DNA from: UBA2336 sp049306095
GTDB lineage: Bacteria > Bacteroidota > Bacteroidia > Cytophagales > Cyclobacteriaceae
Length of the DNA stretch: 64,000 bases
Assembly (NCBI GenBank): GCA_049306095.1
Contig: JBAQPU010000030.1
Coordinates: 124,001-188,000, forward strand
Direction of reading: 5' to 3'
A program made the position numbers and the translations under genes. Each line of letters starts with the position of its first letter. Position 1 is the first letter of the stretch. The notes beneath the pieces were generated by a model. It was not told the origin of the DNA. It saw only the letters and a program-made list of their open reading frames with translations, and did no database searches. Positions 57,218 through 64,000 of the stretch are shown in pieces.

Positions 57218-60076
57218 TTAGTTACTGTGTTGTCGTAAATACTCCATCAGTTGTCGATCGGGCTCATTTTCGCCATACTGGCAAAAATTGAAAATTGATT
57301 GGTAGATGGTGTCTTGAATGCGAGAACGAATATTGGTGGTATTAAGTTTACCGCTTCGGTTCGGAAATCTTGAATTTGATAGAAATATAAAGACCAGGTC
57401 AAATTGAGGATCGATCCAAACACACGTTCCGGTAAAGCCGGTATGCCCAAACGTATTGGGCGATTCATAGCGCGAAGAGGGACTGCTCGAGTCGCCTGGT
57501 TTAGCCCAACCGAGTCCGCGGGTGCTGTTTTCAAATTGCTTGTGCGCAAATAACTCCACAGTTTCAGGATGGTAATATTGCTGACCTCCATACCGTCCTT
57601 TTTGAAGCAGCATTTGACTCAACTTGAGCAAGTCGTTACCGTTTCCAAATAAGCCTGCATGACCGGCCACTCCGCCCAGCATGGCAGCGCGTTCATCGTG
57701 CACCGTTCCGACAACAGTCGTTTTTCTAAAAACGGTATCAATCTCGGTAGGCGCAATTTGACTGGCAGGAAATCGCGTAAGCGGTAAATACCCTACCGTG
57801 CCAGCGCCCAGGGGCTCGTATAAATTTTGATTCAGAAATTCTTCCATGGGTTGGTTGACGACCCGCTCAACCAACCGGTGGAGGATCATAAAACCTAAAT
57901 CGCTGTACCGTGTAGAATATGGAGTACGCGGAGGCTTGGGAAGCATGTCGGATTTTAGCAACCAATGCCAGACGGAGTCTTGCATGACACGCGATGCATA
58001 TAAATTGGGGGCAACCTGTAAAGGATAATTCTCATCACGCATGACAGAATAGTAATGAGCGCGAAGCGTATCGCCCTTTACGGTTTGAGGCCACAACAGT
58101 AAAAAAGGAGCCAGACCAGATTGATGGGTAAGTACATCTTTCAGAATAATATCCTTCTTGTTGGTGTTTTGCAGTTCAGGTAAATACACCGAAACTTTTT
58201 TATAGATGTCAATCATTCCTTTTTCATACAAGAACATCACAGCCTGCAGGGTTCCCATTACTTTGCTGACAGATGCCAGGTCATAAATTGTTTGATCGGT
58301 TACCGGTTGGGTATGATCATACGTTTGAAAACCAAATGATTTTTCATAGATAATTTTTCCGTGGCGGGTTATTAAAACCTGGCAACCCGGGGCGGCTTTT
58401 TCACGAATGGCCTCCTGTGCAATGTCGGCAATCCGGGTCAGGGTTCTGGAATCTAAACCTTCCTGCTCGGCAGTTGAGTAGCCCGTTCGTTGTAACGGAA
58501 AGGTTTGAATGCCCGTTCCCTGTCGGAGGCTTGCCGAGATGGATGCCGCCAACGTACCGTCTGCTCCCTTTGCGCCAAAAATCAATTGCGGAATAAATTG
58601 TTGGATAAGAAAATAATTGGTGTGGCCTAAAATGATGGTCGGCATTTTTTCAATTTTCCCCAGTTTATCCGATGAGTCAAGGATGGTTACTATCACTTTT
58701 GTTTTAGCCGTTAGTTGCCCCAACAGCAAGGGATAAAAACTCTCCAGGGAGTCTGATTGAGGAAAGATGGTAACAACAACCCAACTATACTTACTAAGCG
58801 TTGATAGGAGCCTTACAGTATCCTCACCGGCCTGGAGGCTATAGTGAGTAAAGGGAGCATATTTCGAAAGAAAATCCGAGATGCTGTTTTCTTTTGGTGT
58901 TCCAATCGAAAGCGAAGCAAAGGAAACATTGTCGAGCTGGCGAATGGGTAAAAAATGCTCATCGTCTTTAACGATCGTTACCGACTTTTCAAAAAGAGTT
59001 TGCTGAAGTGTAAGTGCAGCGGGTGTGTTGAGTGCGGCTTCCAGGTTGTCTGGTTGCAGTATTCTCTTTTGATGCAATCCGGCATCATATTTTAGTGCGA
59101 GGATTTTTTTGACACTTTCATTCAGGTGAGCTTCCAGTATTTTATCTTTTCGAACTGCTCTTTTTATTTTTCGGATAGCCGTAGCAATATTTCCGGGAAA
59201 CAACAGCGCTTGATTTCCTGCCTTTAAAAGAAGAAGTTCAGCATCACCCTGATGAAAATCGGTGTACGCACTATCAAGATCAGGAACCGTACCGATAACA
59301 AGCCCATCGAAATTTGTTTTTTCTTTTAGTAAAGCAGGGGATAGCCTCTTTTTAAATTCAGCTTCCATTTTTTTATACGATGCTTTTCCGCCCGAATAAG
59401 TGGGTGAGGAATATTCAAGCACCATGGCGGCCGCATCTTTTTTCACTAACAGTTCGAGCGGAAAAGTTTGTTGCGTTTCATTGGATGATATATCCGGTAC
59501 AGACAGGATACCGGAAGTGTTGAGCCCTTGCTGAAAGGCATGTGCTTTAACCGCAACCTGATACTGATTTTCACCAAAAGAACTTACCGTGTGGTTAACA
59601 CCGGCACCCGGAGCGAGATGAATATTAACACCTATTGAATTCAGTTGTTTTCCAAACTCTTTTCCTAAGTAGAATAGAAGGCTGTCGTCACAAATGGAGC
59701 CAAGCATGCGTGCCGTAGGATATTCGAGGATGCTGTCGAGGGGTGCAGTAATTCCGGTTGGTGCTGTGGTTGCTGTTAACACCGGAACCTCTGAATCTTT
59801 TTGCACCTGATTGATAAAATGAACGGTTGCTACCGGCCCACCACCCGTAAGCACAATGCCCCCGATATTAAATCGCCTGATTTGATTGGTTGTCTTTTCA
59901 AATTTTTCCTGATCGGCCAGGCTGTTTACCGGCACCAGCATAAGCTGCCCGATTTTTTCGTTAACATCCAGGGTATTAAAAACACTGTCAACCCACTGGC
60001 TTTTTACCGATTGTGCACAAAGAGGCGAAATCAGTACACTCAGCACAATAAAACTTAACCAAACTTTTTTTTGCAT
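57218..60076 (-). CDS. Secreted GH3-like domain fused to a serine hydrolase (beta-lactamase family)
   Basis: A 952-residue protein with a signal peptide (KKVWLSFIVLSVLISPLCA). Residues about 25-350 follow the GH3 N-terminal barrel (SLADQEKFEKTTNQIRRFNIGGIVLTGG, NSIGVNIHLAPGAGVN) but lack the NagZ-type K-H-F-P-G-H-G segment and the usual Asp nucleophile (FDGLVIGTVPDLDS in place of FDGLVFTDALNM). Residues about 360-550 resemble the GH3 C-domain. Residues 560-940 are a class C beta-lactamase/DD-peptidase fold with S602-x-x-K605 (SVSK), Y724-S-D and H878-T-G. The serine hydrolase appears intact and the glycosidase degenerate. Probably periplasmic, acting on peptidoglycan or related material. Confidence 0.88.
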   Translation of the reverse strand: MQKKVWLSFIVLSVLISPLCAQSVKSQWVDSVFNTLDVNEKIGQLMLVPVNSLADQEKFEKTTNQIRRFNIGGIVLTGGGPVATVHFINQVQKDSEVPVLTATTAPTGITAPLDSILEYPTARMLGSICDDSLLFYLGKEFGKQLNSIGVNIHLAPGAGVNHTVSSFGENQYQVAVKAHAFQQGLNTSGILSVPDISSNETQQTFPLELLVKKDAAAMVLEYSSPTYSGGKASYKKMEAEFKKRLSPALLKEKTNFDGLVIGTVPDLDSAYTDFHQGDAELLLLKAGNQALLFPGNIATAIRKIKRAVRKDKILEAHLNESVKKILALKYDAGLHQKRILQPDNLEAALNTPAALTLQQTLFEKSVTIVKDDEHFLPIRQLDNVSFASLSIGTPKENSISDFLSKYAPFTHYSLQAGEDTVRLLSTLSKYSWVVVTIFPQSDSLESFYPLLLGQLTAKTKVIVTILDSSDKLGKIEKMPTIILGHTNYFLIQQFIPQLIFGAKGADGTLAASISASLRQGTGIQTFPLQRTGYSTAEQEGLDSRTLTRIADIAQEAIREKAAPGCQVLITRHGKIIYEKSFGFQTYDHTQPVTDQTIYDLASVSKVMGTLQAVMFLYEKGMIDIYKKVSVYLPELQNTNKKDIILKDVLTHQSGLAPFLLLWPQTVKGDTLRAHYYSVMRDENYPLQVAPNLYASRVMQDSVWHWLLKSDMLPKPPRTPYSTRYSDLGFMILHRLVERVVNQPMEEFLNQNLYEPLGAGTVGYLPLTRFPASQIAPTEIDTVFRKTTVVGTVHDERAAMLGGVAGHAGLFGNGNDLLKLSQMLLQKGRYGGQQYYHPETVELFAHKQFENSTRGLGWAKPGDSSSPSSRYESPNTFGHTGFTGTCVWIDPQFDLVFIFLSNSRFPNRSGKLNTTNIRSRIQDTIYQSIFNFCQYGENEPDRQLMEYLRQHSN

Positions 60077-60089
60077 CAGGCCGTTAGAC

Positions 60090-60121
60090 TTTGTAATTCA
60101 ATGCGAATAAAGGCATTTTTG
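60090..60121 (+). promoter_or_regulatory. Probable promoter of mutL
   Basis: TTTG (60090-60093), 20-nt spacer, CATTTTTG (60114-60121), one base off TAnnTTTG. It is 34 bp before the ATG. Confidence 0.45.
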
Positions 60122-60155
60122 TGAGCCCTGAAGTTAGCAATTCCAAACTTTTTTC

Positions 60156-61967
60156 ATGCCCGATATTATCCAGCTTTTACCCGATTCCATTGCTAATCAA
60201 ATAGCGGCAGGTGAGGTCGTGCAACGCCCGGCCTCGGCAGTAAAGGAATTGCTGGAAAATTCCATTGATGCGGGTGCCGGCAATATTACGTTGATCGTAA
60301 AGGATGCCGGAAAAAGCCTGTTGCAAATCATTGATAATGGTTCAGGCATGAGCGAAACAGACGCGCGGATGAGCCTCGAACGCCATGCGACTTCCAAAAT
60401 CAGAAAGGCCGAAGATTTATTTACCATTCGTACGATGGGTTTCCGTGGGGAAGCGCTGGCTTCAATCGCAGCGGTATCACAACTGGAATTGAAAACGCGC
60501 ACCGCAGATAAAGAGCTGGGCACGCTGCTGGTGGTGGAGGCATCGGAAGTTAAGAAACAAGAGTTGGTGGCGTGCGAGAAGGGAACAAGCATCAGTGTGA
60601 AGAATTTGTTTTATAACATACCGGCCCGCAGAAATTTTCTGAAGTCCAATCCGGTAGAGATGAAACACATTGTGGATGAATTTCAACGCCTGGCACTGGC
60701 CCATGCGGGTGTTTCTTTTACACTAATTCAGGGAGATGAGGTGGTGTATGATTTACCTGTAGGAAAAGCACCCTCATTAAGTCAGCGGATTGTTAACCTG
60801 TTTGGGAAATCATACCAGGAACAGTTGGCGCCTTGCCAGGAGAATACAGAGTATGTAAGTGTAAGCGGTTATGTGGGTAAACCAGAATTTGCCCGTAAAA
60901 CACGGGGAGAACAATTTTTGTTTGTAAACAACAGATTCATCAGAAGCAATTACCTGCAACACGCGGTAATGAATGCGTTTGAAGGGCTGATGCCCGAAAA
61001 TAGTTTTCCGTTTTACGTACTCTTCATTGAGCTTGATCCCAAACATATTGATGTGAATGTTCATCCAACGAAAACTGAAATTAAGTTTGACGATGAACGG
61101 GCGGTGTATGCAGTTGTGCGTGCCGCGGTGAGACAATCGTTAGGAGCGCATAATCTGGCGCCTACCATCGACTTTAGAGAAGATGTAAATATGATTGCCA
61201 AGCTGGGAAATGCCTCTGCCGAAGCTGTACAAAAAGTGTATTTTGATGAGCGTTTTCAATCATCGCTAACACGATCGAATAACGGTAACTGGGAGAAATT
61301 ATTTGAAGGGGAAGGCAGCAGCAAGTTGTTCCAGCAAGAGGTTACGCAAGCATCGATGAAACTGGAAACAGAATCGCCAATGGTCACGAATGTGCCGGAA
61401 GAAAAAATTCTTACGCAACTTCATGATCGATTCATTCTTCGGCAGACAAAAAACGGTCTGATGATTATTGATCAGCAAAGTGCTCATGAGCGTGTGTTGT
61501 TCGAAAAATTCATGGAAGACCTGAAGTATAAGTCTGCTTCAACACAGCAAAGCCTGTTTCCAAAAACGATTACTTTTCCTGCAGCCGATTTTGCTCTTCT
61601 GATGGAAATGGAGCAAGAGATAAAGGCGTTGGGTTTCCGGTTTGAAGAATTCGGAAAAAATACCATTGTGGTAAATGGAGTGCCCGCTAACCTGAAATAT
61701 GCGAATGAACAACAGATGCTCGAAGGTCTGTTGGAGCAGTTTAAGTATAACCAGGCCGAACTATCCTTACCGCTTCAGGAAAACCTTGCACGGGCATTGG
61801 CTAAACGTACTGCAGTAAAAGCGGGGCAAAAACTAGAGGCCGAAGAAATGCAGAAATTGCTGAACAGCCTGTTTTCATGTAAAACCCCTACCTACTCACC
61901 TGAAGGCAAGCCTATATTTTATATTTTTGAACTGAGTAAACTCGAAAACTATTTTAACCGGCAATAA
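60156..61967 (+). CDS. mutL: DNA mismatch repair protein MutL
   Basis: This 603-residue GHKL ATPase has IQLLPDSIANQIAAGEVVQRPASAVKELLENSIDAGA, DNGSGMSETDA, TSKIRKAEDLFTIRTMGFRGEALASIAAVS, NIPARRNFLK, and KPEFARKTRGEQFLFVNNRFIRSNYLQHA, all in the first 330 residues. The C-terminal domain has IIDQQSAHERVLFEKFM at the place of the endonuclease motif DQHA(x)2E(x)4E; the metal-binding His is Gln here. MutL couples mismatch recognition by MutS to strand incision. It is followed 16 bp later by a rhomboid gene and may be co-transcribed with it. Confidence 0.96.
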   Translation: MPDIIQLLPDSIANQIAAGEVVQRPASAVKELLENSIDAGAGNITLIVKDAGKSLLQIIDNGSGMSETDARMSLERHATSKIRKAEDLFTIRTMGFRGEALASIAAVSQLELKTRTADKELGTLLVVEASEVKKQELVACEKGTSISVKNLFYNIPARRNFLKSNPVEMKHIVDEFQRLALAHAGVSFTLIQGDEVVYDLPVGKAPSLSQRIVNLFGKSYQEQLAPCQENTEYVSVSGYVGKPEFARKTRGEQFLFVNNRFIRSNYLQHAVMNAFEGLMPENSFPFYVLFIELDPKHIDVNVHPTKTEIKFDDERAVYAVVRAAVRQSLGAHNLAPTIDFREDVNMIAKLGNASAEAVQKVYFDERFQSSLTRSNNGNWEKLFEGEGSSKLFQQEVTQASMKLETESPMVTNVPEEKILTQLHDRFILRQTKNGLMIIDQQSAHERVLFEKFMEDLKYKSASTQQSLFPKTITFPAADFALLMEMEQEIKALGFRFEEFGKNTIVVNGVPANLKYANEQQMLEGLLEQFKYNQAELSLPLQENLARALAKRTAVKAGQKLEAEEMQKLLNSLFSCKTPTYSPEGKPIFYIFELSKLENYFNRQ

Positions 61968-61983
61968 TTAATACGATCTCTGA

Positions 61984-62571
61984 ATGTTAAGACTTACACC
62001 TGTTGTTCGAAACCTGATCATTATTAATGTGATCGTATTTGTGCTTCAATCCATTACCAACGATACCTTAACCGGTTACCTGGCTTTGTTTAATCGGGAA
62101 AGCGGAAATTTTCAACCGTACCAGTTGTTCACGTATATGTTTGCCCATGGCGGGTTCATGCACATCTTTTTCAATATGCTTAGCCTTGCTTTTATGGGAC
62201 CGATATTGGAAAGCTTCTGGGGTCAAAAAAAGTTTTTGCTTTTCTACCTGATCACCGGAATTGGTGCCGGGGTCTTTAATTTTATTGTAGAGATGTTTAT
62301 AGGTGCAGGCCCAGGTGTTATGGTTGGCGCATCCGGTGCGATTTATGGATTGTTAATGGCCTTTGGTATGATTTTTCCCAATATGGAGGTAATGCTGCTG
62401 ATTCCGCCCATTCCCATTAAAGCCAAGTATTTGGTATTTTTATTGGGTGGACTCACGTTTTTGATGGATCGCAGTGGAAACGTGGCTCATTTTGCCCATC
62501 TGGGTGGTGTGGTGGTCGCCTTTATTGTGATTAAAGCCTGGCGAAGCCAGGGTGGTGGAAATTATTATTAG
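61984..62571 (+). CDS. Rhomboid-family intramembrane serine protease 1
   Basis: A 195-residue, six-helix membrane protein. HGGFMHIFFNMLSLAFMGPILES provides the H..N loop of helix 2. The catalytic serine is S117 in GASGAIYGLL and the histidine is H172 in AHFAHLGG. It cleaves membrane proteins within or near the bilayer. The sequence is close to the minimal bacterial rhomboid without extra domains. Its stop region overlaps the extended frame of the second rhomboid gene, so the pair forms an operon downstream of mutL. Confidence 0.93.
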   Translation: MLRLTPVVRNLIIINVIVFVLQSITNDTLTGYLALFNRESGNFQPYQLFTYMFAHGGFMHIFFNMLSLAFMGPILESFWGQKKFLLFYLITGIGAGVFNFIVEMFIGAGPGVMVGASGAIYGLLMAFGMIFPNMEVMLLIPPIPIKAKYLVFLLGGLTFLMDRSGNVAHFAHLGGVVVAFIVIKAWRSQGGGNYY

Positions 62572-62596
62572 GAATATTCCGCAACACGGAGCAATC

Positions 62597-63487
62597 ATGT
62601 TTGACGAATTTAAAAGCGCATTTCAACGACCCAACAATGGTCACGTTCAGCTGATCATTATTAATGTTATTATTTTCCTGGCTATTGGTGTGATTTCTGT
62701 TGTGGGGGAAATATCCGGTGTCACTACATTTTCAGATTTTATTTATAACCAGTTTACAATTCCTCCAACCTTATCGGAATACCTGACAAGGCCATGGACG
62801 CTTATAACCTACATGTTTGCGCATAGCCGATGGGACATTTTTCATATCCTGTTTAATATGCTGGTATTTTACTGGTTCGGGCGGTTATTCGTTGAATACC
62901 TGGGCGGCAGTAAACTTGTTGCGTTGTATGTTTTAGGTGGATTGTCGGGAGGGATTTTATACCTGCTCATATACAATACCGTTCCCTATTACATCGAGCG
63001 TTCGGGGTTTTCAGGAATGGTGGGCGCTTCAGCGGCTGTGTATGCTATTGTTGTGGCAACCGCTACGTTATTGCCCAACTACACGTTTTATTTGCTGTTT
63101 TTTGGTCCTGTAAAAATTAAATACATCGCTGCATTTTATGTGGTCATTTCTTTTTTAGGAACAACCCAGTCGAATGCCGGTGGCAATATTGCTCACCTGG
63201 GGGGTGCATTAATTGGGTTTGTTTACCTTAAGCAACTTCAGGCGGGCATTAACTGGGGGAGTTGGATTACCGCTACACTTGAATGGATTCAGGATATGTT
63301 CAAGGGTAAACCAAAAGTAAAAGTTACGTACAGAAGCGGTGAGCCGGAAATGAAAATAAAAAAAACACCCTCGTCAAAAACATCACAGGCCGAGATTGAT
63401 GCTATTTTGGATAAGATTTCAGACCGTGGCTATGAAAGCCTGACGAAAGACGAGAAGGATAAACTTTTTAATGCCGGAAAAAACTAG
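62597..63487 (+). CDS. Rhomboid-family intramembrane serine protease 2
   Basis: About 296 residues from the ATG at 62597. Six helices: a long first helix, then WDIFHILFNMLVFYWFGRLFVEYLG, S145 in GMVGASAAVYAIVVA and H200 in NIAHLGGALIGF. Compared with the first copy it has a longer first loop (SEYLTRPWTLITYMF) and a C-terminal cytoplasmic tail of about 75 residues with basic and acidic patches (GKPKVKVTYRSGEPEMKIKK, AEIDAILDKISDRGYESLTKDEKDKLF), a tail seen in many Bacteroidota rhomboids. The active-site motif is GASA instead of GASG. It lies 25 bp after the first rhomboid gene. Confidence 0.93.
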   Translation: MFDEFKSAFQRPNNGHVQLIIINVIIFLAIGVISVVGEISGVTTFSDFIYNQFTIPPTLSEYLTRPWTLITYMFAHSRWDIFHILFNMLVFYWFGRLFVEYLGGSKLVALYVLGGLSGGILYLLIYNTVPYYIERSGFSGMVGASAAVYAIVVATATLLPNYTFYLLFFGPVKIKYIAAFYVVISFLGTTQSNAGGNIAHLGGALIGFVYLKQLQAGINWGSWITATLEWIQDMFKGKPKVKVTYRSGEPEMKIKKTPSSKTSQAEIDAILDKISDRGYESLTKDEKDKLFNAGKN

Positions 63488-63504
63488 CCGGACTAGCACC
63501 CGGG

Positions 63505-64000
63505 TTACTTACTGTTTCGTTCAAAGAAATCGTAAAGCACAGCAATAATCGCATCGGCATCATTCGAATAAATTACCGGGAATTTCTGCCGGTTAAATTT
63601 TACCAGTAACTCGTAGTAATCAGTTTCAGAGATTTCATTTTGCTCCATGAGTTCTTCTTTAACGGACGGATCGGTGATTACTTCAATAAAGGTTCTGATT
63701 TTGTCGTTTTCCAGCATCAGTTGGGCGACCCGTCTTTTTTCTTTTTCGCGTTTGTTAAAATATTCCCATGGAGCGGCCATCACTTCGGCAAAAGTAGGCG
63801 TACGGGGCAGGGAACTTTTTCTCGGATTCAATTCATTGGGGTATAGCTTTCGGGAAGTAATGGTAATTTCCTGGAGCAAGGTTGCCTTCTCGCGCATCCG
63901 TACTAAAATAGCTTCGTCCTCAAAAAATAAGGGAACAACAATCATATCGTAGCCAACGTGTGAAAGCAGCAAGGTATCGGTGCGTTGGGTGGTTATCGTA
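63505..64000 (-). CDS. Carboxypeptidase-regulatory-like domain protein (N-terminus beyond window)
   Basis: The frame is open to the right edge, so the beginning is missing; the visible part is about 165 residues. It reads ...TQRTDTLLLSHVGYDMIVVPLFFEDEAILVRMREKATLLQEITITSRKLYPNE when joined across the edge of the first in-frame start-like codon, the pattern of the Bacteroidota CarboxypepD-reg-like domain (D-T-L-x-x-S-x-x-G-Y, then LxEVxIxxR). A charged helical C-terminus (YFNKREKEKRRVAQLMLENDKIRTFIEVI) follows. Likely an exported protein; the function is unknown. It is convergent with the rhomboid operon, 17 bp between stops. Confidence 0.7.
   Translation of the reverse strand, partial: TITTQRTDTLLLSHVGYDMIVVPLFFEDEAILVRMREKATLLQEITITSRKLYPNELNPRKSSLPRTPTFAEVMAAPWEYFNKREKEKRRVAQLMLENDKIRTFIEVITDPSVKEELMEQNEISETDYYELLVKFNRQKFPVIYSNDADAIIAVLYDFFERNSK

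Overview
The window comes from a Bacteroidota genome, most likely order Cytophagales. The evidence is the promoter pattern TTTG-N19/20-TAnnTTTG seen repeatedly, the scarcity of Shine-Dalgarno sites, the gene order tRNA-Tyr/Gly/Thr-tuf-tRNA-Trp-secE-nusG-rplKAJL-rpoBC-DUF3467-rpsL-rpsG-fusA-rpsJ, and family-typical genes (BshA, DUF5522, CHASE2 with FecR-like secreted proteins, a GH3/serine-hydrolase fusion). The first gene and the last gene are cut by the window edges.

Layout. 1-14426 is a surface-polysaccharide locus: a Wzy-like membrane protein, a Wzx-like flippase, several GT-B glycosyltransferases, an FkbM methyltransferase, a hexapeptide acyltransferase, a glycosyltransferase fused to an N-acetyl-sugar amidotransferase, dedicated HisH/HisF paralogues, a PseB/FlaA1-type 4,6-dehydratase and a WecB-type 2-epimerase. 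Together they predict a glycan carrying an acetamidino sugar. 14427-23113 holds housekeeping genes: Lrp regulator, PyrR-like PRTase, DUF559 protein with a palindromic element, panB, CAP-domain protein, icd, ribH, TPR protein, pdhA, recF and DUF721. 23200-41171 is the translation/transcription super-cluster. It ends abruptly with a terminator after rpsJ, so the S10 operon is split here. 41288-46100 is a vitamin B12 module: BtuF-like lipoprotein, cobalamin riboswitch, BtuB-like receptor, DUF5522 mini-protein and MeaB GTPase. 46134-49397 is a CHASE2 membrane protein followed by two secreted FecR-like paralogues. 49465-64000 carries sucD, a PIN-PhoH protein, an AAA ATPase with a VWA protein, a tiny lipoprotein, a fatty-acid-hydroxylase-family protein, bshA, a GH3/beta-lactamase-family fusion, mutL, two rhomboids and a truncated surface-type protein.

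The most unusual non-genic signal is a set of at least nine intergenic arrays with a strict 7-nt period. Each has its own sequence, and in most of them the second half approximates the reverse complement of the first. They sit at operon joints (lrp/PRTase, between the tRNAs, rpoB/rpoC, rpoC/DUF3467, rpsL, rpsG/fusA, VWA/AAA). Other structure includes a partial tRNA-Thr duplicate interrupted by palindromes, recurring CGCG-TYT-CGCG mini-hairpins in RNA leaders, a MITE-like 129-bp element after icd, and an 80-bp palindromic element fused to the end of the DUF559 gene. All functions are assigned by reading translations and motifs; no database search was run.
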